DNA of 64,000 bases from Trichobilharzia szidati. Lineage: Eukaryota > Platyhelminthes > Trematoda > Strigeidida > Schistosomatidae. Position 1 is the stretch's first letter. Every line of letters begins with the position of its first letter. A program made the translations under genes and the position numbers. Under the pieces are notes generated by a model that was given only the letters and a program-made list of their open reading frames with translations, had not been told where the DNA came from and searched no databases. Below are positions 54,238-64,000 of this stretch, piece by piece. The stretch spans positions 96,230,020 to 96,294,019 of the forward strand of contig OX235272.1 of the NCBI GenBank assembly GCA_944472155.2, given 5' to 3'.

Positions 54238-54850
54238 TTACTATTATTCGTCCCCTGAGTTTCAAGTGGAACATAAGGCTTCAGCGGAACATCGTCACTC
54301 TACTCGGTTCCATACAATCACTTTCGACGGACCAAAAGGTCTCATTTTCTCCTGACAGGAACTCCACCATGTCACCCTCGGAACCAAGCCCAACCCGTTG
54401 GTTCGCATGTGGGTTTCACTCGACGGCTTTCTTGACTTATGATGTCACTCAACAGCCTTCTCGGACTGTATCCAATCCATCTCCACTTCCGTCTCCATAT
54501 TTTTTGGCTTTTTTTCCTTGGATGGTCGACTTTCTTCCCTACTTTCTCACTGTTTATCCTATCTTGTTATATATTTTTAGTCTATTGATGGAAGTCTGTT
54601 GTAGCCAGCTGGAAATGCTCTCCATGACACAGGCAACAAGTCTCTGAACAATACAGAAGCACTCAATTGACTTCAGTGTTGAAAATACGGATCTTGTTCC
54701 TTTTGTTCTGAGTGTTACAGATCTCCACACCGACTTCATTGTAATGAAGGCCTATTTCACTTTGATGAAATGTCAAGTCTCTGAACCACATAAAAGCGCT
54801 GAATGACTTGACATCCGAATATTGTTCTTTATGCTTAGAGCATCAGATTT
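54238..54850 (-). mobile_element. RTE-type LINE, 3' end
   Basis: The minus strand has the VEALCST-like end, RTKRLG-like tail, KPTRELGS-like block, and further 5' MKSVWRSVTLRTKGTR and RIFSTLKSIECF residues (54554-54739), that is, the KSVWRS ... IRIFNTNVKS part. A second IRIFN-like copy of this part follows near 54770-54850, suggesting a partial duplication or a second insertion. Confidence 0.75.
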
Positions 54851-54989
54851 TCAAACACTCAGTATAACGAAGTAGAACAGCATTACAGCTAACTGGTAAT
54901 AGAATTGGTGGTTTCATAAACTCTTGTACTGCTGAACAGTGGTTAATGAGTGTTGAATGGGATAAGTTTGACTTCAGTACATTCTAACG

Positions 54990-55160
54990 TCATGAAATAT
55001 GTTGGTCGGTCACTAGGGTGTTATCAGTGTTATTTGTCTAGTCTTTATGCTGGCTTAATTCTATAATTCATGCTTGCAGTGTTGTTACCGAACTGGTCGC
55101 AGTCGTGTTGCACGAATCCGAAAACTGATATTATATGGTTTGAGACTGTTGTAATCGAGG
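54990..55160 (-). mobile_element. W-like fragment, minus strand
   Basis: TTGTCTAGTCTTTATGCTGG, TTAATTCTATAATTCATG, GCTTGCAGTGTTG resemble the complement of the CAAACAAAGGACTAGACAC ... GACTGATAGAATT ... TTGCAATGT part. The ribozyme and tRNA-like head are not present. Confidence 0.45.
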
Positions 55161-56379
55161 TGATATTAGATTTATGAGGTTCGTTCTACCTTTACTTAGA
55201 AACAACAACAATATGTAATTGATCACTCGAACTACTATCCCCATACTGAAAAGACACATACGACTGGTCGAGAAGGCAAATATCCATCTCTCCATGCAAA
55301 AAGCAATATCACTAGAAGTTACCGCTATTTACTGGGTTATTTCAGTAAATATTTAATAAATTATTAGATTAAGATATGAAAACTGCGCTTTAACTGGTCA
55401 GCATGTAGCAATAAAATTCTACGTTAGGGTGAAATATTGGATTTACAGAACCTTCTGTCCTAAAGAAGCAATCTAGAGGAAGTTATGGACTGATTACCTC
55501 AATCCATTTGACACCTACTTCATGAAATTCCAAACCGAATTACAGTTCTGGTTAAAGTATTCTCCAAGACGATGACATTTTGCCCATGTTAATGGTGAAA
55601 ATTTAATCAGATGATGAGTTTTAACTTGTGTGTGAGTCTATTCTCTCCTTATTGATCTAGATAAGTAATTCAACTGACTACAAGACACAATCACTCAGGT
55701 ATTCAAAATTCAATCAAAGAAAGTTAGGTAATCTTAAAAAATGTAATGTGAAGTCAATTACTGGCCTTCCGGAAAAAATGTCCTAACGAATAATTATTCC
55801 GTTGTGGGGGCGGGCTGGCCGCCAAACTGCTTTTTATCAGTTTTCACACCGCACTTAAGACGGTCACTAGAATTATAGATAACCCCCCACACCACGAGAA
55901 ATTTCAAAAGTGGTTTTGCTGCCTTGAAGGAATTGTGCATGACAAAGCAGAATGATTTCCACTCAAAATATAAGTACTAAACAATTAAGTTTTATTTCAA
56001 AAGGAACTTAGTAGAAAATCAATTCACGCGGCGAAAGTGTTTTAAAATTTGCTAGTATTAGTATTATTTTCCAGACAAAATAGTAAAAACGTTACAAAAA
56101 TGAAGATGACATTTTTTTCTTATCCGAGAACTGATTTCCAATTAAAACTGAGTAGAAAAAATTCTAAAGATATAACTCAGTGTCCAAAATCAAGAACCAG
56201 AATTTCATTTGTTCACTAGCGCAGAAACAAACTTCAATATCAAAGCAGGATTTATTCGGTGTGTTAAAGAATTCTTGGTACGACATTATTTAATCAATCC
56301 AGTCATTAGTTTGGTTGTAGTTAGAACGTTTCTGTTGAATGGATGGATGGATGTTTTTGTAGCCTAATTTCATTCCTCA
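55161..56379. other. Gene-free stretch
   Basis: Contains a G-rich patch GTTGTGGGGGCGGGCTGG at 55801-55818; otherwise AT-rich without recognised features. Confidence 0.45.
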
Positions 56380-56530
56380 GCATGCCAAGTGGAGCATAGG
56401 GCTTAAACCTCTAGCTATGAAGTTTCATCTGCGATTGTATTGGCTTTACGAGATGGAGTCGCTAGCCTCAAGCAAAATCTTTCCTCTTTAATCGGCTTTC
56501 TCCAGGCTAGGCGAGGTTAAGCAGTGAGTT
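56380..56530 (-). mobile_element. SINE-A tail and body, minus strand, 5'-truncated
   Basis: CCAAGTGGAGCATAGGGCTTAAACC is the tail complement; GTCGCTAGCCTCAAGC, TCCTCTTTAATCGGC and CTAGGCGAGGTTAAG are body. The head is missing, as expected of 5' truncation. Confidence 0.75.
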
Positions 56531-57124
56531 CTTTTATCTTAATGGGTGATTGTATTCCCACTAGTTTGAGTTGATTTGTTCACCTGCTTTGATATATGTA
56601 CTACACATTGAGGCATTGTGTTTCTGCACTCAATAAGGTGACTTCACATATATAAGATATGGAGGTGTTCGCACTAGTAATTTTTTTTAAAAAACGGAAT
56701 TGTTACATACTAGTTACCTTTAGAAATTTCTATAAAATAAAAAACAATCAGCATTGTGGAACGCACTGTATTCAAATACATTTCGTACGCTCTAAATCTT
56801 CCACAAAAGTATTAGACTGGAAAAATGTGTGCAGTTTATTAATTTCAGATGTCACTGTCAAATGTAAAATACCTGATATAGTTCAGTAGCCAATTCAACA
56901 CAAAATAAGTATTTTCACACCTGCACAATTATATATATATATATAAAGGGAAGAAAAACGATACATTTCATGACCTGATTAGTTATCACAGACGTAGGTA
57001 CAAATTACATATCATATTGTAAGAAGTGTGCAACATAATACAGATGAGGTGTGATTAGTATTCAGTATGGTAGATAGGATAGTTAAGACACGATAGAAGC
57101 AGTATAATAGGGGGTAAAATAGTT
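56531..57124. other. Gene-free stretch
   Basis: The frame at 56659-56889 has no recognised domain; a short TA run lies at 56931-56945. Confidence 0.4.
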
Positions 57125-57200
57125 TTAAAACTGATCGTGAATTGATTTCAGTTAGAGAACTAATGAAAACCTGAGAGTACTGGATAGTCGTTTCTTATAA
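57125..57200 (-). mobile_element. SINE-H tail fragment
   Basis: GTGAATTGATTTCAGTTAGA, GAACTAATGAAAACCTGAGA, GTACTGGATAG: tail and stem I end only; ribozyme missing. Confidence 0.6.
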
Positions 57201-58954
57201 TATTAATAAGTTTAAAGATGATAAGATGTAACAAGTAATAAAATAGTGAGTAAAGAAACGGGGAGTTTTCAAGGCGATATTAGGTGAAGTAGAAAATCTT
57301 TCTGTATGCATAAATTAGGCGTCGTCGGATAGCTGCTGCTTCTAAATATCGCAGTATTCTACCATTAGTCTGTCTGTATACCACCCGCAAAGCTACGTTG
57401 TCATGGCTTAAACACTATAATTCATCTTCAGTATTATTATTATTCTTGTTTGAATGCATCACTGAGTTATTTTAAATTCTAAAAGTAACAATAATATATA
57501 TAGTTCCGGGGGAACAGAGAGAAAGATGTGTCCAACTTTCACTGATTAAATGTTTGGATGAACCATTTGTGCAATACGTTCTTTTAGTATGATAAATGCA
57601 TGTGAATAGGATCGAAGAGAAACATGCAAGATGATGCTATTTTCCGATGGTATCCACTACAACAACTTATGTTTAAGAGTTATCTATCTTCAGCAGAAAT
57701 CACAAGCTATTGATCCAATACAACTTTCATACACACGTAGTGGTAGTAATTGTGACTAGCTTCAGGATGAAAACCACGCTCTAATATCTTTTGCATTTGA
57801 AACATTGTGTAACTAAACCTAAAATCTGACAGCAATGCAGTTAGTGGTTGGTCTTAGAAGGCATAATTTACCATTGAAGAAACAAAAGGTTTGTTTTGAA
57901 AATAGTATTTTATTCACTGAACATATGGTGTCAGTGCTGGTGAACACTGACTCGTTTGTTTGTTCGAACTGGTCTCTACATTGGCAGGAGACCAGCAGGC
58001 TGTCATTGCTTAATCGTGTACTGGTTGGCAGAAGATTGGAGAAATACTATCAGGAATATACTTACACATTTTATTAACTTTTATTTACAAACTTTGGTAC
58101 TGATTAACTATTGTAAATCTGTTTCGTTATCACCTGAAGAATAAACAATCCTGTTGCCCAACCGTTTTCGATTGTTCTACGTCGGTTGCAATGCATAGTG
58201 TTCTGCGTATTAGGCTTAGTCTTCTGAAGGCAGGGATAAGTTCAGGGTTTCCGCGATCTGGATATTTGGCACATGGGTTAATTGAGGATTAAATTTTAAT
58301 TTATTAGTAGGCAAAGGAAGACCACAGAGTTGGCCGCAAGAACACCTGCTCAATGGGGAAGTTCGGTGTCAGCCTAGCTATATCACAAACTAGGATGAGA
58401 TAGGAGACACGATCTACTGGGTTCCCATTGAGTTAATATGTTCTTCATTCAGTGTGACAAATCCAACTGGGCTTCATTTTCTCAGGAGACCTGGAATGAG
58501 CCTTTATCAACAGTTCTTAATTAAGAAGAAATCACTAACTATCCAAAGTTAATTGATATCTAATAGTTAAATCAGCTAAATCAGATTATCAGAAAGGTTT
58601 TCTTAAGACTTCCAGATATGTTTTTGTTATTTAGATCTTGCATATCATGAGAATAAGTAAGTGTATTGATGAAAGGGAGAACCACATTTTTTAGAAACAG
58701 TGACTGAATATCCTTCCATATCTCACAGAAATATTTATATTTGATAATCTGTAACTTGTAAGACTGTTTTTATCTAGTATGATAATACTTAAAGAAAAAG
58801 AATGATCAGGTCCTATTTCTAAATGTTTAGTCTTGAGTTCAAGAGTGATACCGAGAATATCTTTCAGAATTTCTCAGTAAAACGTGCTTACCTCCCAGCT
58901 GACAAGTAACACTTACTTTCTAGAAGCTATTCGGACACCATGTGAAAGACAAGC
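57201..58954. other. Gene-free stretch with a possible SINE trace
   Basis: 58318-58440 (GCAAAGGAAGACC, then AAACTAGGATGAGATAGGAG) faintly resembles hammerhead-SINE ends. The overlapping frames at 57835-58144 lack domains. Confidence 0.35.
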
Positions 58955-59310
58955 TATCGCATTGGGCCAGATTAATATGCCTACACCAGTTCACTTGCTC
59001 CTCTGGAGCCAAGTACGTTGGTGTATTATGTATCCGCTTGTAAAGCACCCTCGGGAACAATCCAGCCTGGCTAACAGAGGGACAACGTAAGCGTATATAT
59101 AGCTAAGTAACAGAACATCTGGTGAACTCATGACACAGCTTTATTTTAAAATTCCTTCCGAGTCCGATACAAGATACTACCAAACCTCTCAAACGGAATG
59201 AGATCAAAACATGTTGGCAAAACTGAGGCACTAGCGATCCAAAAGCTCAAGCCAATACTATATATTCAAAAGAAGTACGTCCAGCCTATGTATATACGAT
59301 TACCATGATA
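58955..59310 (+). pseudogene. PLE GIY-YIG remnant
   Basis: Frames give HQFTCSSGAKYVGVL (GIY-YIG start, about 58990-59020), NNPAWLTEGQRKR, and near the end TEALAIQKLKPILYIQKKYV (59220-59285). Stops and frame changes occur throughout. The pattern matches the 44917 copy; RT is absent. Confidence 0.6.
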
Positions 59311-59935
59311 AACAGCCAATTTTATCAATAATTATCCGAATATATTTTTATCCAAAATTCCTTTTTATTTTTATTATTATTACGTTTATTAAACAGTTAT
59401 TTGTAATCCAGTTATTGACCGGAAATAGTTCTGAAACTTTCTCATCCTTTCACCATATATAGACGAATGCACAGCCTAGTTGATGACTTTGTTGCAAAGA
59501 AAATTTTCCATGCTGCAGTCGTCTTTTTAATTTTTCCTTTTATTCTTTTCTTCATTAAAATGTGTTGCAAATGACAAATCAAACTTATTCTGAATATCAG
59601 GTGGTAATTACTTCAATCTTCTCCAGAGATTTAGTGGCGTTGTTCTTTCCAAATAAAGTGTGTGTCACCATATTTCACCTTAGCGACTCCAATGCGTGTA
59701 ATTTTGGAGGCTGTTTCCACATAGAAGTATGTGTGGATATTCCTAATGTGTCCTGAGTTGCAACAATACATATTTCCAATGTTTTACAGTTTTCATCTGT
59801 TTCTCACATTAAAGTAAAAAAACCAGTGAGGACAGTTATGAAATGGTCTACAGAAATCACAAGAATTGCGTTTGAGTCAAAATTCATAAGTGATAATAAT
59901 ATAATTCTAGTTTAATTCAATTTGAATTTTCAGAC
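59311..59935. other. Gene-free stretch
   Basis: The frame at 59562-59756 has no recognised domain. Confidence 0.4.
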
Positions 59936-60019
59936 TGACTGACCGGACTGAAGTGCTCGGCCTCAGGCTGATATGTTGGCTCCGTATGCAGATTCTTCGA
60001 CAATGTCTGATCATTAGGC

Positions 60020-60200
60020 GTGAAGTAAATCATGGTTGGTGACTGGCAGCGGAATCCAGGATGCACATTTCATCCTATTCGGTACTTGTTATCTGGATGT
60101 ACCTGCTTTCCTCAGTGAGTGAGTGGTGGTGTCTCCCCTGAGGCTCGAACCCAGAACCCATAGTTTCAAACGCCAAAGCATTATGCACTAAAGAACTTAG
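60020..60200 (-). mobile_element. Sm-alpha-like hammerhead SINE
   Basis: On the minus strand a tRNA-like part (GGGTTCTGGGTTCGAGCC, box B, near 60140-60160) leads to GAAAGCAGGTACATCCAG and the hammerhead at 60045-60105. The box B and both stem I strands are well kept. Confidence 0.75.
60045..60105 (-). ncRNA. Sm-alpha hammerhead, first core box lost
   Basis: The minus strand has GGTACATCCAG, ATAACAA in place of CTGATGA, a GTACCGAATAGGAT stem II region, GAAA, TGTGCATC and CTGGATTCCGCTGCC. Stem I is long and intact and the Sm-alpha GGTACATCCAG signature is exact, but the core mutation makes it inactive. Confidence 0.7.
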
Positions 60201-60237
60201 GCCAAGAAAGCCACCTCCTTCTTATGCAACGGACATT

Positions 60238-60960
60238 ATATTATTATTATTCTGAGTGGAACATAGGGCTTCAACAACACATCTCCACTTTATCCTATCT
60301 TCTGTTGTCCTCTTTAGCTATGTCCACGATTGGTCACAATCTCTCATCTCCTCTTCACACGATCTCCTACATGTCACCATCGCACTGACGACCCACTCGT
60401 CGCTTCCCATTAGGATTCCACTCGAACAATGATCTGCATTGCGTGCGAGGTCATTCAACGGCCTCCTCAGCATATGCCCGATCCACCTCCATTTTCTCCT
60501 ACATATTTGTTGAGCGATCAGCTCTTGCTTGTTGGTTTGTCTCCAGCCAGAGTTTATTGTTGCTAATTCTTTCTGGCGAGCCGGCTGGCCATTTGATCTT
60601 CAGTATGGAGCCAGCCAGCGAAGTGGGCAGTAGTTAATAGAAGTCTGCAGTGGCTTGTTGAAAATCCTTTCCGTGACACACAGTGCAAGTTTCAAAGTGC
60701 ATGTCAAAGCCAGCCAGAATCGGAAAGGCAAGAAACGCCTTCATCAACCTGAAACCAGTTTCGAAATCTTCTGCTTCATTCAGCCAGAGTGAAGAACAAG
60801 ATTCGGATTCTGTTCAACACCAATGTCAAGTAGGTCCTTCCCTATGGGTCAGAAACTTGGCGGGCGTGTTACGAGAAGCATTTCCAACTACAATGGAAAG
60901 ATTGCGGAAAGCCGTTATACAAACGTCTTCATCACGAACAGACATTTAGTCTACACCACC
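60238..60960. mobile_element. RTE-type LINE copy with 5' inversion
   Basis: 60238-60700 is minus-strand: the 3' end with VEALCSTQ, the EEEMRDCDQSW block and ICRRKWRWIGHMLRRPL. 60700-60960 is plus-strand RTE: GKARNAFINLKP, SSASFSQSEEQDSDS, CQVGPSLWVRNL and a frame-shifted YGSETW-like region, which belongs 5' of the minus part. The junction near 60700 carries a CAGCCAG repeat. An inverted 5' segment is the mark of twin priming, or of a later inversion. Confidence 0.7.
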
Positions 60961-61403
60961 AAGTGTTTTATAGATCTTTTGTCTTGAAATGTGACTCTCT
61001 TAAGTGATGAGCGCTTAATATGCTGTATGAAGTGAGCCTACAAAAACCAAACTCAGCTGTATATGGCCTTTCATGGGAGTCATTAATGATGTCTAGTCTA
61101 AAAATATCATCATTTTATTCTTGATGTTAGAATCTTCAGCTGTCTACAAATTCCAGACGAGTATTTCACAATCTTTGTAAAGGTTACAGATAATTGTCAG
61201 CTACTTTTTAAAGTGAACTGCACATGTAAAGAATAAATTTTAATGGTTTCCCTGGATTACAATACATTTTAATTATGACAAAATCATTTAGAGAAGAGCA
61301 TATGAACACTTGATTGAACAGAAACTAGAGATTTCACACAAATGAAAAGTCAGTTTTAATTACAAGAATTTAAATGATCAAAGCTACTTTTGCTCGTCAA
61401 TAT
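60961..61403. other. Gene-free stretch
   Basis: No recognisable feature. Confidence 0.4.
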
Positions 61404-61429
61404 ACATATATATATATATATATATATAT
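61404..61429. repeat. (TA)n microsatellite
   Basis: TA run with one TACA interruption at its start. Confidence 0.9.
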
Positions 61430-61749
61430 TCAGAACAAGAACAATTTGAGCGAAATATTTTCAACAGCTTTTCCTTCAGGTGCGACAATTATAAATCCAT
61501 GCATGTCAGAATACAGTATCCAGTACAGGTAGATGTAAATATATCAGAAACTGTATTAGTGTATAAGTACCGCATAGAACAGTAGTTTTTTCATTTAGAC
61601 TATCAATAAAATGCTTATAAAATATACAGCCACTAAGAACCTAAGACAAAATGTCAGTATACAATCAAGTGACCTTTTAATGTTGATTTCATTGCCAAAA
61701 AACATCATTTAGGGATAACTGTAATTTTGGGGACATCAGACAGCCATTT

Positions 61750-61850
61750 TTCCCCCTCTAAGACTAATGGCTAGTGAACACCCATAACCCCACCCGGGAT
61801 CAGATAATGAACCTTCAATTTAAGTGGCCTACTTATGTATTAATGGTCAG
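61750..61850 (-). mobile_element. SINE-H head fragment
   Basis: AACACCCATAACCCCACCCGGGATCAGA is the complement of the box B to TGCGTAC region; AACCTTCAATTTAAG is the anticodon-arm complement. Ribozyme absent. Confidence 0.45.
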
Positions 61851-62454
61851 GGTTTCGATGAGTTATATTCAGTAGCGCGAGAGAAATATAAATACTACAA
61901 AAATATGCACAAACCAATGGGGTAGGCTGAATGTAACTTGAAAAGATGACAAATGGCTAAAGTCATTATATAGTGAACTGTAATCAAATAGTAGAGACAC
62001 GATACGCTAAGTGTAAATTCAAAGGGTGACATATAATAATGATAATATTACTGTGAAAAAATCTGAGTGAAAAGGATTCGGAAGTACATTATTGGTCATG
62101 AATACATGAAACGATTGCTTCCCTGATAACTTTATTGTAGGCCAAGGTTAAACATGGAGGACAAATGTACTCTTTTTAAATATAAGTTAGGGTAAACAGA
62201 GAAAATGAGCTCATTTAAGCTTAGAATGAATGTACTACACCTTATTCTAACTCAAATTTTTATTTGGTGACATTAACTCTTTTTCATGGTCAATAAAGTT
62301 TGATTTGTGCTATGGTTTTCTGGACGATATCACGTATAATAACAGGTACTTATAAAAATATTTCTTAACTTATGCGTTATTGACGGTACCAATTTAAATT
62401 CTAAATATATATTTTAGATTTTGGATTCACAGGCATTTTGATTATTTGCAGCGC
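61851..62454. other. Gene-free stretch
   Basis: No recognisable feature. Confidence 0.4.
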
Positions 62455-62830
62455 AGATTTCGTCATAAACCAACGTCATTTAGTGAACCAGTGAAAACCT
62501 GGGAGCACTGAAAAACTATTCTACAATAGTTTTGGACTGTTCAACAATGCACACACATGACCCCTGACCTAGAACCTTCAGATTACGAACAGAAGATTTT
62601 TTCTTCTCAGTTACTGGTTTAGAATCCAATGACATACGAATTCTAACTCCTGTCTATTCGTGATATAGCGTTACCTTCAAATGATATCACCTTTCAGTAT
62701 ATATCTCCCCATTAGGCTTTTTGGACGCCATTGGTGAAGAATGCCAGTTAGATTTTCACGAGGTCCATCCAGTCAGCAGTCAATCACTAATGAACAGGAA
62801 ATTAATGTTCAAGGAGTGTATTTTTGTAGG
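62455..62830 (-). mobile_element. SINE-H long form, minus strand
   Basis: GTCATTTAGTGAACCAGTGAAAACC (tail complement), GAGCACTGAAAAACTATTCT, TTTTGGACTGTTCAACAATG (hammerhead complement, decayed), head complement, then the long-form blocks GACGCCATTGGTGAAGAATGCC and CACTAATGAACAGG seen also at 17240-17330 and 47290-47420. Confidence 0.5.
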
Positions 62831-63509
62831 AATTTCAGTGATTTTATGAAGAATTATTTGTTGAGAGAACTAATAATAACTAAGGAACATTAGTTACTTG
62901 ATGGTCAAATGGCTGAATGTTCAAAGTTTAATCCATGATAGGACCGTTTGTGCTTTCCTATCTTTTAATCCTCATCAGATTAATTGTTTGATTGACTAGT
63001 AGTAAAGTTCTCTAGATTTTATTGATTCACTAATGCAGTTATTATCGGGCAATTTCATTTTTAACAATGTAATTAGGCTGCTTAATTAGAACATAGGTCA
63101 TCATTGCATAATCCTCGTAATCGTCTTCACCCTTTGTCAAGTGGAAAAAAGTAAATTAGGTCTACGTACATTCACTAGGTTTTAATAGTACCAATAACAA
63201 AGTTAACTATACTTATATGTAATATTATATAAAGTCTCAGAGTGACTGCAGAATGTCATACATTTTTAAGTAGATTAGTTTATAGATGTATGTACAATAG
63301 GTGTACAAATAGGTGAAGCTAACAGTCAGCACATATAGAAAAATAATTCTAAACGTCAATACTAATAACTACGAATCATTTCAGTAGCTTGTTGAATGCA
63401 AATTTATCTTATTGGTGTGTTATTTGATTCTGGAAGTTGACAGATTTGAAAGTAAGGGTGAACTGTGGATCTTGTTATGGAGTATCATTCAGTATTAAAT
63501 GAGTTTATT
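62831..63509. other. Gene-free stretch
   Basis: No recognisable feature. Confidence 0.4.
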
Positions 63510-63620
63510 TGACAAATACATAGTGATAGGGCATTAATATCTGTGTGACATTTTGAGCACAATTTGTTACTCATAATCATATTAACCTTTACAAACAACT
63601 TACTAACTTGCCTTGTATAG
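63510..63620 (-). mobile_element. Solo PLE pseudo-LTR, diverged
   Basis: GACATTTTGAGCACAATTTG and TTACTCATAATCATATTAACC match the core of the 22175 and 27035 pseudo-LTRs. GCTCGAAAC has become GCTCAAAAT. Confidence 0.55.
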
Positions 63621-63828
63621 GTCTAATTCCTCTTGATTTTAATACAGATATCCAAATATTTGGGACTAACGTTGCATCATATCTATTGCTAATTTACTGA
63701 TTAAATATTTAGTGATTGACTTCTGTCTCCATGCAAGTATGATACTTCAAAATAATCTTACCCTACATGCAAGTGCAGGTAGAGAAGAAGCTAAGTTGTT
63801 TTCTAAATTAACCTAGAGGACGACACAG

Positions 63829-64000
63829 CTTGTGTGTCGATAGCTGAGTGGTAGAACACTCATCAGCCACACATGTGGTCTAGAGTTCGATTCCCGTTCA
63901 ACTCACTCTTAAACCTCGCTTAGCCGGTAGTAAGCCAGATAGAGAGGAAATTTAGTCGTGAAGCTGCTGAAACTTCAGAGCCAAGGCTTGAAGTCCTACG
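63829..64000 (+). mobile_element. SINE-A variant, runs off the window end
   Basis: GTGTCGATAGCTGAGTGGTAGAAC (box A-like), GAGTTCGATTCCC (box B-like), CACTCTTAAACCTCGCTTAGCC, GGAAATTTAGTCGTGAAGC and the start of the tail GGCTTGAAGTCCTACG at 63985-64000. Second head type, as at 1041. Confidence 0.8.

Noticed and set aside
55801..55818. G-quadruplex candidate
   Set aside because: Only one long G run and two short ones; four runs of three or more are not present.

Overview
The window looks like repeat-dense, AT-rich nuclear DNA of a flatworm, most likely a schistosome blood fluke (Digenea). The basis is the set of repeats: hammerhead-ribozyme SINE-like elements of the kind known as Sm-alpha in Schistosoma, hammerhead repeat units resembling the schistosome W-elements, RTE-type (SR2-like) LINE 3' ends, and many Penelope-like (PLE) remnants with GIY-YIG domains. 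The species is inferred. I found no confirmed host gene; two short minus-strand frames (36233-36485 with good splice signals, and 26493-26741) are the only exon candidates.

Layout. 1-4605: tRNA-derived SINEs, a PLE tail, an Sm-alpha-like repeat with terminal inverted repeats, a palindrome carrying an intact hammerhead ribozyme, one 345-base hammerhead-to-hammerhead unit, and a second PLE tail. 5.9-22 kb: scattered hammerhead SINEs (called SINE-H here), RTE-tailed SINEs (SINE-A), RTE 3' ends, a PLE reverse transcriptase remnant (7.6-8.06 kb) and W-like fragments. 22.3-25.2 kb: one nearly full-length, decayed APE-type LINE on the minus strand. 27.0-28.0 kb: a PLE flanked by inverted pseudo-LTRs. 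29.8-33.4 kb: nested RTE and PLE pieces, including two PLE pieces facing opposite ways. 34.1-34.8 kb: a W-like inverted pair next to a young SINE-A with a perfect 13-bp target-site duplication. 37.5-51.4 kb: SINE-H copies, several with inverted hammerhead arms, an RTE with a 252-codon open reverse transcriptase frame, and a solo LTR. 52.6-64 kb: an unassigned element with a full hammerhead core, further RTE, PLE and SINE pieces, and an RTE copy with a 5' inversion.

How the parts relate. SINE-A copies end in the same 3' tail as the RTE copies, so the RTE is the likely source of the enzymes that moved them. At least four unrelated-looking non-autonomous families (W-like, SINE-H, Sm-alpha-like and the 52.8-kb element) carry a type I hammerhead with a very short stem III. 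Three carry a recognisable tRNA-like Pol III promoter. In W-like and SINE-H loci the ribozyme often lies in the arms of an inverted repeat. The strongest candidates for new biology are the intact ribozymes at 3402-3446 and 3783-3827, the one at 52795-52841, and this recurrent inverted architecture. All folds and family assignments were made by eye.
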